Positions 9,729 through 20,426 of a DNA stretch of 64,000 bases are shown piece by piece. The notes below the pieces were generated by a model, which saw only the letters and a list, made by a program, of their open reading frames with translations, had not been told where the DNA came from and ran no database searches. The DNA comes from Castor canadensis (taxonomy: Eukaryota; Chordata; Mammalia; Rodentia; Castoridae). The position numbers and the translations under genes were made by a program. The DNA lies in contig NC_133392.1 of the NCBI RefSeq assembly GCF_047511655.1, positions 97,581,042 to 97,645,041 of the forward strand, in the 5' to 3' direction. Every line of letters starts with the position of its first letter. The first letter of the stretch is position 1.

Positions 9729-10775
9729 GAGAACAGACTTACAAGTCTTCCTTCAACTAAGCCTCTCACCAGCCTGCCACTCCATCAACCCAGAAATGCA
9801 AACTGGCTCAAAACAGCCTGAAGTCGCTGCAGTAGTTTCTATGGAGCAGATCATGCAGGGAGCCTGCAGCTCACACTGCTTTCCTATCTTGACTGGAAAC
9901 CAGCAACACTCAAATTCTCATGAACCTAATTCTTGGCATATACTTCACTCTTATTGTTTAATTTATATTGAATAAATAATTTCTGGTAACTAGGTCTGAA
10001 ACTAGGACTTCAAGTTCACTTCCAAAGAGATGCCAAGAATAACAGTAGATAATATTTATTATTGAGCCAGTCCTGTTATCAGTTCTAAAGTCTTTAAAAG
10101 AGATGATACATGTAACTAATGAAACTATGATTTCCTTCTGAGTGGGAAAAAAGAAAAAGAAGCATGCTCCTTTATAAATATGCACAATTATTAGCATTAT
10201 TATGAGCATAATTAGATATATTAGATAAAATATCTAATGTCTTCCAAACATATTTAGTCAATTAGTACACTAACCTCTAATTTCTTTTCTTTAAAAACAA
10301 AAAGAAGAAGAAGCTTTTAGATTTTTTCTAAAAAACTTTCCATGACTTGGGAGGAAAAATGTGTATATACATATATATATATATATATATATTCACACTC
10401 ACCACTTAATGCAAATTAGTTTTCTAATAATTTAAAATTTCTTATAAGAACAGTTAGCAGACCATTTCTTCACTGTTAAGTTAGGGATATATGTATGTGG
10501 CCCATTTATTTATATCCCAGAAGTATGCTTCATACTGAAATAGCATTAATAAAGAGGACAGTTACCTAAAGGTCTACGAATTTGAACACAGAAATGCTAT
10601 GTATAGTCTCCTAAAACATTAAGTTACACCAAATGCTTACAAATGAAAAACACTGAATATAACTTGGAAACATAACTTTTTCCTGCATTATATTAGTGAT
10701 CATTGATGAGAACCATAAAGCTAAGAAATTATATGAAAATAGAATTCAGTCAAGCACTTTTTGCTTTTTCACTTT
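9729..10775. other. Intergenic, AT-rich, with a short (TA)n run
   Basis: A (TA)n run lies at about 10367-10392. Nothing else recognised. Confidence 0.5.
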
Positions 10776-10907
10776 TTGGTTTTGGTTTTGGTTTTGGTTT
10801 TATAAACACAGTCTCCCTATGTGGCCCAGGCTGCCCTCAAACTTCTAATCTTCCTGCCTCAGACTCCTGAGTGCTGGGTTGTAGGTGTGCACCACCACAC
10901 CCAGCTC
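10776..10907 (-). mobile_element. B1-like SINE, antisense
   Basis: A (GTTTTG)n tail, then CCCTATGTGGCCCAGGCTG, CTTCCTGCCTCAGACTCC and ACCACACCCAGCT. Confidence 0.88.
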
Positions 10908-10917
10908 AAACACTTGT

Positions 10918-10985
10918 TGTTTTTGATGTTATACAGGGGGTACACTGTGACATTTACAAAATTTCTTACAATATATCATAGTCAA
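10918..10985 (-). mobile_element. Dispersed LINE-like 3' end, copy 2 (antisense)
   Basis: The reverse complement gives ATATATTGTAAGAAATTTTG, TAAATGTCACAGTGTACCCC, the same core as the copy at 6541-6680. Confidence 0.7.
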
Positions 10986-11801
10986 ACACTTGTAATGGCA
11001 TTTTGTTTTCTCATATATAATCCTGAGAGGAATAGTTTTGACACTGGCAAACAGAATGACTAAATTTTATATTTAAATTTTTAAAAAGTTTAAGTAAAAT
11101 TATGCTTCATTTAGAAGTCATATTCCCTATAATCAAGGAAAAATAGCCTATCCGAACTAAAACTATGTCAAATCCTGATCTAAAATTTAAATAAATCATG
11201 AGAAACTTAAAACAGTTGTTTCTTACCGTAACACTTACCTCTCCATGCAATACCTTAGAAAGCCTTTGACTTATAAATTTAATTTTAAAAATGTTACTAG
11301 CATAGGTTTATTAAAATGATACGTAAATCTTAATGTAATTGACACAATTGATATAGGCCTTTGATATAGAAAATATAATACAAACTTATCCATAATTATT
11401 TTACTATCTATAAATTAACTCAGATAATGGAACATGTCTTATGATCAAAAAGTAGTCACATCTACTGCTGTTTCAATAATCAAATAATGAGTAAAAACCT
11501 CTAGTCAATAGTTTAAGCAGGAATTTAAATGAATTGGCAATTGTTTTAAACTTCAGCAATTGTTGCATATATATCCTCATGGAATTTCCTAGAAGAATAT
11601 TTCAAACTCTAGAGCTACTTCACAAATGCAGATCATGAAATAAATGTAGAACATAATTAGGAAAACAAATTCATAAACTAGAGTAAGTAAAAAACATCAG
11701 ATTGTTCTATGAAATATACATAATGTTTTATGAACTTTCATCTCATATATACATATGTATGTAAAGTTATGATTTTCATAGGTCAAAAAAATCAAGTCAT
11801 G
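10986..11801. other. Intergenic, AT-rich, nothing recognised
   Basis: No gene or repeat that I can support. Confidence 0.5.
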
Positions 11802-11876
11802 GGCTGGAGGCATCGTTCAAGTGATAGAATGTCTGCCTAGCAACCATGAAGCCCTGAGTTCAAACCCCAGCATTAC
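11802..11876 (+). mobile_element. ID-like SINE
   Basis: GGGCTGGAGGCATCGTTCAA and AAGCCCTGAGTTCAAACCCC. Confidence 0.85.
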
Positions 11877-11934
11877 TAATAAATAAACAATAATTAGAAA
11901 GAGGTGCATATTTAAAAAAAAACTCAGATAACTT

Positions 11935-12007
11935 GGGCTGAGGATGTAACTCAGTATTGTTTTCCTTGTGCATGTGAAGCCCTGGGTTTAATCCTTAACA
12001 CTGCAAA
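11935..12007 (+). mobile_element. ID-like SINE, diverged
   Basis: GGGCTGAGGATGTAACTCAG and GAAGCCCTGGGTTTAATCC, with many substitutions between them. Confidence 0.7.
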
Positions 12008-12199
12008 TAAGTAAATTAGAAAATTTCATATTGCTATTATTTTAGAAAAAGCTGAATACCTGCAATTTTATATGGTTTGAACTAATATACACTCACACAC
12101 AATGTAAGCAATTAAATTATAGTGTAAAATATATTCTCACTGGCAAAGAGTTAAAAAAAGAAAAGTAGCTAGACCCTCAGAATGCTGCTATATATTACA

Positions 12200-12440
12200 T
12201 ACAGACATATGCAGCATTACACTGCAAACGTGTTCTAAGAAATGCATCATTAGGTGATTTAATTATGCAAACATCAGAGTATACATAGAACAAGATGGTT
12301 TAACCTGCTACACATCTAGGATCTGTGGTATACTGCTCTTATGCTACAAATCTGCATAGCATGTTATATTACTGAAGATTGTAGGCAATGGTAACAGTAG
12401 TATTTGTGTATCTGAACATAGGCCAGATGGGTGCACACAA
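12200..12440 (+). repeat. Ancient interspersed repeat, class not assigned
   Basis: Segments such as AAATGCATCATTAGGTGATT, AAGATGGTTTAACCTGCTAC and TAGTATTTGTGTATCTGAAC match a repeat I remember from other mammalian genomes. A related copy lies in opposite orientation at 49010-49215. I cannot name the class. Confidence 0.5.
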
Positions 12441-12539
12441 TTATATTCACCCAGGAAGTGAAGGCAGGAGGATCATAATTTCCAATGAAACAAAACACTG
12501 TCTCAAAAACAAACAAATAAATAATAAATAAACAAACAC

Positions 12540-12726
12540 CTAGCAGGTGCCATCTACTTGGATTGAGAGGATCATGGTTCAAGGCCAGCCTGAGTAAAAA
12601 GTTCACAAGGCCCCCATCTCCAAAATAACTGAAGCAAAATGAACTTATAGTTCAAGAAGTAAAGCACCTGCTTTGCAAGTGGGAAGCCCTGAGTTCAAAC
12701 CCCAGTCCCACCAAAACAACAATAAT
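12540..12726 (+). mobile_element. Composite B1-ID SINE
   Basis: Diverged B1 part (GGATCATGGTTCAAGGCCAG, CCCCCATCTCCAAAATAACT) followed by an ID part (AAGCACCTGCTTTGCAAG, GAGTTCAAACCCCAGTCCC). Confidence 0.82.
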
Positions 12727-13047
12727 AACAAAAAAATCTAAGCATCAAAAAGTACAGGAAAAAAAGTAGATAATATGGATTTTTCACCTTCATTACAGTG
12801 TTATGAGATTCCATTGCATGTAGCTGTCCAGTGTTGAATAAAACATCGTTATGATTCATTCTGTGACTATAGATCTAGAAAATAGCCAAAATTTACTTAA
12901 GAGTTTTCATTTCTGTCAAATCACAGAGTGGTTCTACTTAGTCATGAAATTCTTACGGCTTACATGTTTGTACTAAATGTTATTAAGAGGAGTGATATTT
13001 GAATATATGTTGTGAACTCTAACAATGGTATTTATATGTAAGGATTT
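12727..13047. other. Intergenic, nothing recognised
   Basis: AT-rich, unassigned. Confidence 0.5.
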
Positions 13048-13146
13048 TTTTTTCAGCTTCTGGTGTTTTACAGTACTGTGGTTTGAAGTCAGGGCCTCGC
13101 AATTGCTAGGCAGGTGCTCTACCACTTGAACCACACTCCCAGCCCT
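13048..13146 (-). mobile_element. ID-like SINE, antisense
   Basis: TGTGGTTTGAAGTCAGGGCC, AGGCAGGTGCTCTACCACTT and CACTCCCAGCCCT. Confidence 0.85.
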
Positions 13147-13425
13147 ATATATAAGTATTTTAAAGTTTCTAAATTTGTATAATTGTTCTCTAGTAACACC
13201 TTTGAGGGGAAAAAAGTGTGTCGAGTGAAGGATAATTAAGAGAGGTAAGCAAATTAATTTTCTGATTTTGTTTCCTGTACCAATTTTTTAAACTTTATTA
13301 TTCCTACAAGTAAACAGTTTAAATTTCAAAGCATTATAAAACAGTAACATTGCCTAATTTAATGTATTATTTACTGTGAGTATAAATTATCCTTTTCTAC
13401 CTTAACATTAATAGTTCTCTCTCTT

Positions 13426-13624
13426 TTTTTTTTTTTTTGCAATACTGGCACTTGAACTTAGGGCCTACACTACAGGCTATTCCACCAGCCCATTTCTGTG
13501 AAGGATTTTTTTCAAGATAGGGTCTTGAGAACTATTTGCCCAGGCTGGTTTCAAACTGTGATCCTCCTGATCGCTGCCTCCTGAATAGCTAAGATTGCAG
13601 GCGTGAGCCACCGACACCCGGCTG
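13426..13624 (-). mobile_element. Composite B1-ID SINE, antisense
   Basis: Reverse ID, then AGATAGGGTCTTGAGAACTA, GATCGCTGCCTCCTGAATAG and GGCGTGAGCCACCGACACCC. Confidence 0.9.
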
Positions 13625-14128
13625 TTACTAGTTCTTTATGTTAGGAAATTTGCTTACAAGAACCTTCCAAAGTTGTTGAAGACATAAATAAACTTCTGGC
13701 CCATAATTTAAACACACACACAAATAAGTTAAATTTATTTATATAAATAAAATTTATTTAAATTTATATCAGTTTTTTCAGAATGAGTTATAATATAAAC
13801 CCTAATGCAGTTTTATCCATAGAAAGATAGCCCTTATTTAGTCACCTTATTGGTAACAAAAGTTGCCAAAATTACTATTGAAGCAAATACTATGACTCCT
13901 AATCTGAGGTTTGCAGAGCCCTAGGAGGCTACAAAGGAGGTAATAAATGATCAAGCTCCTCTCAGTACTGCAAATCACTCAGTGGGAATCGCACATGCTC
14001 CAATACACTGAGGTTAACATCTAAAAATCGTACTCTGTTTCTAGCCACTCCCTGTTTATCAGTAGTTGGCTAGCAATTGTATTATGCTATGTTAGACATA
14101 TAAAAATAGCAATCCAGTTATTTGTTTA
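13625..14128. other. Intergenic, nothing recognised
   Basis: AT-rich, unassigned. Confidence 0.5.
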
Positions 14129-14192
14129 CAGTTCAGGGAATTGAACCCAGGGCTTCATGCATGTTAGGCAAGTAGTCTACTACTGACCTTTA
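14129..14192 (-). mobile_element. ID-like SINE, antisense
   Basis: ACAGTTCAGGGAATTGAACC, CAGGGCTTCATGCATGTTAG and GGCAAGTAGTCTACTACTGA. Confidence 0.8.
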
Positions 14193-14214
14193 TTTTTTTT
14201 CTTTTTTGGAGGGA

Positions 14215-14684
14215 GTGGTGGTGGACAGGGAGGAATACTACTGTGTTGCCAATGCTGATTTCAAACTCCTGGTCCTTTTTTTTTTTTTTGTGGTATTGGG
14301 GCTTGAACTCAGGGCCTACACCTTGAGCCATTCCACTATCCCTTTTTGTGGTGGGTTTTTTCAAGGGTCTTGAGAACTATTTGCCTAGGCTGGCTTTGAA
14401 CTGTGATCCTCCTGATTTCTCCTCCTGAGTACATAGGATTACAGGCAGGAGCCACCAGCACCCAGCCTAAAGATTCTTAGTCTTCTCATTTGTAGATGAA
14501 CTTTGTTTTTTGGGTATTTTGGGGAGTGGTGGTGGTGGTCCTGGGGTTTGAACTCAGGACCTCATGCTTTCGAGGCAGGTGCTTGAGCCACACTCCCAGT
14601 CCTCAAACTCCTGGTCTTAATTGATCTTCCTACCTCAGCCTCCCAATTAGTTGGGACTATAGGCATGAGCTACCACGCACAGCT
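14215..14684 (-). mobile_element. Antisense B1 split by nested SINE insertions
   Basis: A B1 in reverse orientation is interrupted. Its parts lie at about 14215-14274 and 14603-14684, and the 14-bp motif TCAAACTCCTGGTC is present at both junctions (14261-14274 and 14603-14616). Between them are a composite B1-ID SINE (14275-14465, antisense) and an ID-like unit (14538-14602, antisense). Confidence 0.7.
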
Positions 14685-14725
14685 AAAATTAGTAAATCTT
14701 TGTGTGTGTGTGGGGGGGGGGGTTT

Positions 14726-14925
14726 TGGTAGTACTAGAGTTTGAACTCAGGGCCTCATGTTTGTTAGGCAGAGCACTCTACCACTTGACCTACTCTACCA
14801 GTCCTGTTTGTGTTGGCTGTTTTCTAAATAGGGTCTCAGGAACAATTTGCCTTACTGGCTTGAACTGCCACCAGCTGCCTCCTGACTAGCTAAGATTACA
14901 TGTGTAAGCCACCAGCACCCAGCTA
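14726..14925 (-). mobile_element. Composite B1-ID SINE, antisense
   Basis: It is preceded by a TG/G run at 14701-14722. It reads GAGTTTGAACTCAGGGCCTC, then GCTGCCTCCTGACTAGCTAA and AAGCCACCAGCACCCAGCT. Confidence 0.88.
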
Positions 14926-14991
14926 AAAACAGTAAATCTGAATAAATACAGTTTGTTCAGTAGGAAAAAAATTCCTTAAAAAGAGTTAACT

Positions 14992-15056
14992 GAAGGCATG
15001 GCTAAAGTGGAAGAGCACAAGTGCAATGCTGAGTTCAAACCCCATTCTGCACACAC
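14992..15056 (+). mobile_element. ID-like SINE fragment
   Basis: GGCATGGCTAAAGTGGAAGA and GCTGAGTTCAAACCCCATT. Confidence 0.7.
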
Positions 15057-15277
15057 AAGATAGAATTAATATGAGCTAGGAAAGAACAAAAGGTCTATTT
15101 GGGGTAAAAACGTTGGAGCCAATAATATGAAATAAATTTTTACTATATTGTATGCATGTTGTTAACTTTCAATTGTAAATCTTGTCTATAATTTTTTTTG
15201 TTTTTACGAGATAATCACTTTAAAATTTGAGAATATGAAGGGAAGCTATCAATATATGAATCACCAGCCTGCAAGTT

Positions 15278-15347
15278 ATATATATACATATATATGTATA
15301 TATGTATATATGTATATACGTGTGTATGTATATATATATATATATAT
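15278..15347. repeat. (TATG/TA)n low-complexity tract
   Basis: Alternating TA and TG steps with internal palindromes such as TATACATATATATGTATA. Confidence 0.95.
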
Positions 15348-15667
15348 CGCCTTAAAAAATCTTCATTTGAAAAACTTCAAAGATAAAATTTTAATTTAAC
15401 ATTTTCTAGTCACATTTTCTTTTTTCCTTTGGCACTATCTATTTCTGCCTCTTTGATGTATATCAGGAAATACAGTATGGACAAAATTAGAAAATTAAGA
15501 AGTAAATCTTGATTAAATGTATTTTTCTACTTTTCAATAAACTTTTCCATCTGAAAAATCATTGTTATTCCTTTTCCTTCAATGTCCTTCTACAAGATCT
15601 TCCAACAGCCTACTCCCTGTGCATCATTGAGGTTCAACTGTTGTAGCTAAAACAGAGGCGCTCTTAG

Positions 15668-15872
15668 CTGGGCGCCAGTGTGGTGGCTCACTCCTGTAAT
15701 CCTAGCTACTCAGGAGGCAGAGATCAGGGGGATGGTGGTTTGAAGCCAGCCCAGGCAAATAGTTTGCAAAACTCTATTTCAAAAAAAAAAAAAATCACAA
15801 AAAAAGAGCTGGTGGAGTGGCTCAAGGTGTAGGCCCTGAGTTCAAACCCCAGCACTGCAAAAAAAAAAAAGT
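15668..15872 (+). mobile_element. Composite B1-ID SINE
   Basis: Nearly consensus copy: GGGCGCCAGTGTGGTGGCTC, AGCTACTCAGGAGGCAGAGA, AAAGAGCTGGTGGAGTGGCT and a long A tail. Confidence 0.93.
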
Positions 15873-15947
15873 CCACTCGTCCACTCTTTTTCCTTCCATT
15901 TCTATCCCATTACCATTTTTCTGACTGCTTATTATCATTCAAGAAAT

Positions 15948-16037
15948 GAGGGCTGAAGGAGAGGCTCAAGTGGTAAAGCACCTGCCACACAGGTGGGAAG
16001 CCAAGTTCAAACTCCAGTATACCCCCCAAAAAAAAGT
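15948..16037 (+). mobile_element. ID-like SINE
   Basis: GGGCTGAAGGAGAGGCTCAA, AAAGCACCTGCCACACAGGT, then an A tail. Confidence 0.85.
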
Positions 16038-16539
16038 GGCATTTATTTTTAGATAAATTTTAATCACTAACTGGCATACAATAATTATATATTTATGGGG
16101 CAGAATGTAACATTTCAATACATGTTTACAGTATGTAGTGATCAGATCAAGGTAACTGGTATATCTATCACCTCAAACATTTGTCATTTCTTTGTGTTGG
16201 GACCATTCAAAATCCTCTCTACTAGCCATTTTGAAATAAACAATTAATTCTTGTCAATCACAGTTATCCTATTGTACTATAAAATACTAGAAGTTACTCC
16301 TCCTGTCCACCTGCACCTCTGTACCCTCTAACTATCCTCTCTCTCTCCCTTACTACTCTATCCTCTACTTCTGAGGTCAACTTTTTAACTTTCACATGTA
16401 AGTGAGAACATGCAGTGTTCTGTCTTTCTGTGCTTGACGTATTTCATGCAATCATATGTCTTCTAGCTCATTGCATCTATGTTGTAAACAACAGAATTTC
16501 ATTCTTCATGGTTGAATAACATCACATTGGGTACATGTT

Positions 16540-16866
16540 GGTCATCTTTCTGTCATGACAAGTATCTGAGATAACCAACTTATAAATGGAAAGAAGGTTC
16601 TTCTGGCTCACATTTTAAAGGTTTCAGGCCCCATTGGCCCCATTGCTTTGGGCCTATGACAGGAGGATGGGGCAGAACAAAACCACTCACCTCCTGGTCA
16701 GGAAGTGAAAGGAAGAAGAAACCACAGTCCCACAATCTCCTTTGAAGTCACACCCCCAGTCACCTAGAAACCCCATCTCCTAACGTCTCCACCACCCCCA
16801 AAAGCACCACACTGGGGACCAAGCCTTTAACGCATGGGCCTTTAGGGAACATTCCTGATCCATACC
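16540..16866. repeat. Unnamed interspersed repeat nested in the old L1
   Basis: About 325 bp separate two adjoining parts of the L1. The segment includes TTCTTCTGGCTCACATTTTA, CCCATCTCCTAACGTCTCCA and ACCAAGCCTTTAACGCATGG, phrases I remember from dispersed mammalian repeats, but I cannot name the family. Confidence 0.5.
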
Positions 16867-17159
16867 AATGGATATGGACCATAATCCATTCGTCTGTTGA
16901 TAGACACACACACTCTTTGTCTTGGCTATTGTGAATAGTGCTGCAATAAACATGCAGGTGTCTCTTCTACCTTCTGATTTCATTTCCTCTGGCTATGTAC
17001 TTAGTAATGGGATTACTGGATAATATGGTAGCTCTATTTCTATTCTTTTTTTTTTAATAAAACTGTTACAATTTGTTTTTTGAGGACCCGCCATACTATT
17101 TTCCATAATGGCTGTACAAATTTAAGTTCCCACTAACAATATATAAGAATTTCCCTTTT

Positions 17160-17225
17160 TTAGGCATAGCTCAGTTGTAGAATGCATACTTAGCATACAG
17201 GACTCCCTGACTTCAATACCCAGCA
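17160..17225 (+). mobile_element. ID-like SINE, 5' of a purine tract
   Basis: GGCATAGCTCAGTTGTAGAA, then GACTTCAATACCCAGCAAG, running straight into the GGGA repeat that has replaced its A tail. Confidence 0.8.
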
Positions 17226-17405
17226 AGAGAGGGAGGAAGGGAGGAAGGAAGGAGAGAGAGAGGGAGAGAGGGAGAGAGGGAGGGAGGAAGGACAGAGAGA
17301 GGGAGAGAGGGAGGGAGGAAGGGAGGAAGGAGAGAGGGAGGGAGAGAGGGAGGAAGGAAGGAGAGAGAGAGGGAGAGAGGGAGAGAGGGAGGGAGGATGG
17401 CAGGT
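17226..17405. repeat. (GGGAGAGA/GGAAGGA)n polypurine tract
   Basis: About 180 nt of almost pure A and G with 4-nt and 12-nt periodicity. The reverse strand gives a spurious Ser/Leu/Pro-rich open frame. Confidence 0.97.
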
Positions 17406-17723
17406 AAGGAGGTGTATCTTTTTTTTTTTGAGATCATTTGTCCATTTTTTAATAGAATTTTTTGTTATTGAGTTCCTTATATGTTCTGGATACCAATCCC
17501 TTGTGGGATAATTTACAATTATTTTTTCCCATTCTGCATGTGACTTACTTACATTTTAACATATTTAATGTTTATATTCCATGAGTAGAGTGTAAAGTCT
17601 TTGTAGGTACAACTGTACCTCTACAACGATGTACTCTCTGTATGTTCAGTAAATACTTTAGTAACTAGGTAAAGGTAATTTGATAAACTAAAAATTAAAT
17701 TTTGATACTTTGGGCTTTGGTTA

Positions 17724-17866
17724 TTTTTTGGGGAGCAGGGTCTTTCTGTGTAGCCCAGGCTAGCCTATAGCTCACTATGTAGCCCAGGTTGGCCTTAAAT
17801 TTGAGATCTTCCTGCCACAGCCTCCCCAAGTGCTGGGATTACAAGCATGTACCACCACACCTGGCC
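17724..17866 (-). mobile_element. B1-like SINE, antisense
   Basis: AGCAGGGTCTTTCTGTGTAG, with a second near-copy of the same segment (CTCACTATGTAGCCCAGGTT), then AAGTGCTGGGATTACAAGCA. The repeated segment suggests internal duplication or two joined B1 parts. Confidence 0.88.
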
Positions 17867-17874
17867 CTTGAGCT

Positions 17875-18092
17875 TTTTTTTTTTTTGGTAGGGCTGCAGT
17901 TTGAAGTCAGGACATTACACTTGCAAAGCAGGCATTTGAGCCTCACCTCCAGTCCACTTTGTTCTGGTTATTTTGGAGATGGGAGGGGCCTCTCAAACTG
18001 TTTGCCCAGGCTGGCCTCAAACCATGATCCTCCTGAACTCAGCCTCCCAAGTAGCTAGGATTATGGATGTGAGACACTGGCTCTTGGCTTTT
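17875..18092 (-). mobile_element. Composite B1-ID SINE, antisense, diverged
   Basis: T-run, CAGTTTGAAGTCAGGACATT, then CAGCCTCCCAAGTAGCTAGG. Confidence 0.85.
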
Positions 18093-18264
18093 GAACTTTT
18101 TTAAAAATAAAAAACATTCATGATTGTTTTTTCTAGAAACCGTGAGATTTAAATGCATGTTTAGATTAATAACTAAAGGCAAATTAATAAACTCAATTTG
18201 ACTCCTAGAACTTTTTAAAATAAAAAATAAAATTGTTCCATTTTTAATTTTTATGTTTATTTAT

Positions 18265-18328
18265 TTATTGGTGGTGCTGTGAATCAAACTCAGGGTAGGC
18301 AAGCACTCTACTCACCCCCCAGCCCTTC
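18265..18328 (-). mobile_element. ID-like SINE, antisense
   Basis: GGTGGTGCTGTGAATCAAAC and GCAAGCACTCTACTCACCCC. Confidence 0.75.
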
Positions 18329-18399
18329 AATTAAAAAAATTTTTTAAATCACCATTCCATAATATTCCTTATTAGGAATAAAATATTTTCAAGTACCTA

Positions 18400-18540
18400 G
18401 ATAAGGTCATTGTATTAACCTTTTTATTTTACCAATAAGGAAACCTACAGCAGTGAGCCTGAGCAACTGTGCAAGCTCACCCAGGCTGGCTACAGGCAGA
18501 GCCTGGTTGCTACCTGTATACTTTCCACCATATCATTTTG
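18400..18540 (-). mobile_element. MIR-like SINE relic, antisense
   Basis: TTTACCAATAAGGAAACCTA followed by CAAGCTCACCCAGGCTGGCT and GGCAGAGCCTGGTTGCTA follows the reverse MIR order. Confidence 0.6.
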
Positions 18541-18796
18541 TTCCGTCTTAAGTGGGTCATATTTTTAAATAGACCACTCTTCAACACTGTGCTAGCATGC
18601 ACTTGAAATATTTCAATTTATCCTTCAGAAGTGAGCAAAAGTATTAGTTGTTAAGAAAGATGTATATCGTTCCTTTCTCCAAGGACAGTTGTTAAAATAC
18701 GTTATTAATAGCACAGGCAATCAAACAATTTCATGAATATGAAAAACTAAAATATATTGTAGATGACTTACCTATCACCCTTTCAAGAAGCAAATT

Positions 18797-18868
18797 TTTT
18801 TTAACATTTTTACATTTACTCACATCACCTCTCTGCTCCCACAACCCCCCACCCCCACACACCGGGAA
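18797..18868 (-). mobile_element. L1 3' terminus, very short
   Basis: A T-run followed by ACATTTTTACATTTACTCAC and a C-rich tract parallels the L1 3' ends at 37832 and 55915. Confidence 0.6.
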
Positions 18869-18894
18869 GAAGCAAATTTTAATTTTATGAACAT

Positions 18895-19062
18895 AGAGAT
18901 CAGGAAGATGGCAGTTTGAGTCCAGCCTGGGCAAAAAATTAGCAAAATCGAAGCCCCTACTTGAAAAATAACTTAAAGCAAAAAAGAACTGGGGGCATGG
19001 CTCAGGTAGTAAAGTGCCCACCTAGCAATCATGAGGCCCTGAGTTCAACCCTGCCCCCAAAT
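18895..19062 (+). mobile_element. Composite B1-ID SINE, 5'-truncated
   Basis: Starts inside B1 at GAGATCAGGAAGATGGCAG and continues with AAAGTGCCCACCTAGCAATC. Confidence 0.85.
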
Positions 19063-19685
19063 ATTTAAATTCTGTGAGTCTTCATTCTGAGATAACGTGA
19101 GGAGCACAATACAGGGGAGAAGGAGGATCTACCCTGGGCTCAGCACTGCTGAGAACCCCGGAGCCCTCAGCGCCCATATCCTGGCACAGGGCAGGCTTCT
19201 GCCAACACCCCACACAACCCCACTCCCAGCACAGTGCAAGGAGCTTGAAGAGAAATGAGCGGGCGAGTCAGTCGGGAGCAACCAGAACAAATCTCAAAAG
19301 AGATTTCAAAATTATCCCTTCAAATGAGTCCAACTTTGCGGTTTGTAGAGCAATTTATGCCCCAAGGCATTGTTGAAAAGAGTAGGACCATCAAGAGTCC
19401 GTGGAGCTTAACATTTGGATGTGGTCAGGGAAAGGGGCCATCTCAAACAGAGCCTTACAAAGCCACTGTCATCCAGGGTGACTGTGCACATACCCCGCGC
19501 TGTGTCCCAGAAGAGGGACCAGTACTGAGTTGCTACAATATATAACCTTTAAAGAAGTATGACACACATAACAGGAAAAAAAAAAAAAAGAGGCAAGAAA
19601 CTGCTGTTAATACACCGAATGGATGCTAGATCCAGCAAAAACTTCAACGTATCTATAAAGGATACGTTCAAAAGGCTAAAAAGAG

Positions 19686-19883
19686 CCGGGTAGCGATGGC
19701 TCACGCCTGTAATCCTAGCTAATCAGGAAGCAGAGATCGCGAGGATGGAAGTTCGAAGCCAGCCCTGGCAAATAGTTCTTGAGACCCTATCTGGAAAAAA
19801 CCCATCACAAAAAAGGGCTGATGGAGTGGCTCAAGGTATAGGCGCCGAGTTTAAACCCCAGTACAAAAAAAGAAAAAAAAAAT
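19686..19883 (+). mobile_element. Composite B1-ID SINE nested in old L1
   Basis: GAGCCGGGTAGCGATGGCTC, GGGCTGATGGAGTGGCTCAA and an A tail. Confidence 0.92.
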
Positions 19884-20359
19884 CCAAAGAACTAAAGGAA
19901 ACCATGATTAGCTAAGTAAGGGAAGATAGGGTGACAGTGTCTCATCAAATACAGAATATCAAGAAGGATCTTGAAATTATAAATAAAATTGAAATTCTAG
20001 AACTGAAAAGTCAGTAATTGAGCTGAAAAATTCACTAGCAGGACTCAATGGTAGATTTGAATCAGCACAAAAAAAAAGAATTAGCAAATGAAGATAGATT
20101 GACAAAGATTATGCATTCCAAAGAAGAGGAAAAAAGAACTTTTTAAAAAGCTAAAGAGAGTCTTAGAAATGTAGAACATCATCAAGACACCAATATACAG
20201 AAACAAAGGAGGAAAAGGAGACCCCAATATATGCAGAAGTAGAGTATCAGGAGAAGAAAAGAGAGAGGAGTAGAAAAAATATTTTGAGGGTACCCCACTG
20301 AGGACCATTCCCACCTCACGTGGGAACTTTGTTCTTTCTCTTTTAGCATTCTTTTAGAA

Positions 20360-20426
20360 TACTTTTAGCATTCTTACATGTAATGATGTTACACAAACTT
20401 CATTACATGTAAGAATGCTAAAAGTA
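20360..20426. repeat. Perfect 26-bp inverted repeat (hairpin) with 15-nt loop
   Basis: The arms 20360-20385 and 20401-20426 are exact reverse complements (the left arm begins TACTTTTAGCATTCTTACAT). Part of the left arm, CTTTTAGCATTCTT, is also present as a direct repeat at 20340-20353. No known element explains it. Confidence 0.95.

Larger units (their letters stand above)
16040..17545 (-). mobile_element. Degenerate L1 (ORF2 3' region and 3'UTR), minus orientation, interrupted
   Basis: The plus strand reads as reverse L1. 16040-16350 resembles old L1MA-type 3'UTR sequence (ATCACCTCAAACATTTGTCA, TTTCTTTGTGTTGGGACCAT). 16390-16538 is the ORF2 end (AAGTGAGAACATGCAGTG). 16867-17155 continues upstream in ORF2 (GCTATTGTGAATAGTGCTGC, CCATAATGGCTGTACAAATT), as does 17425-17545 (TTATTGAGTTCCTTATATGT). 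A repeat at 16540-16866, an ID unit at 17160-17225 and a purine tract at 17226-17405 break it up. The orientation and order of pieces are consistent with one ancient copy. Confidence 0.85.

Noticed and set aside
9415-9975. 186-codon frame across the polypurine tract
   Set aside because: The Lys/Glu/Arg-rich middle is the translated GA repeat; the flanks are LTR-like and unassigned DNA.
17213-17437. Ser/Leu/Pro-repeat frame on the minus strand
   Set aside because: Translation of a microsatellite.
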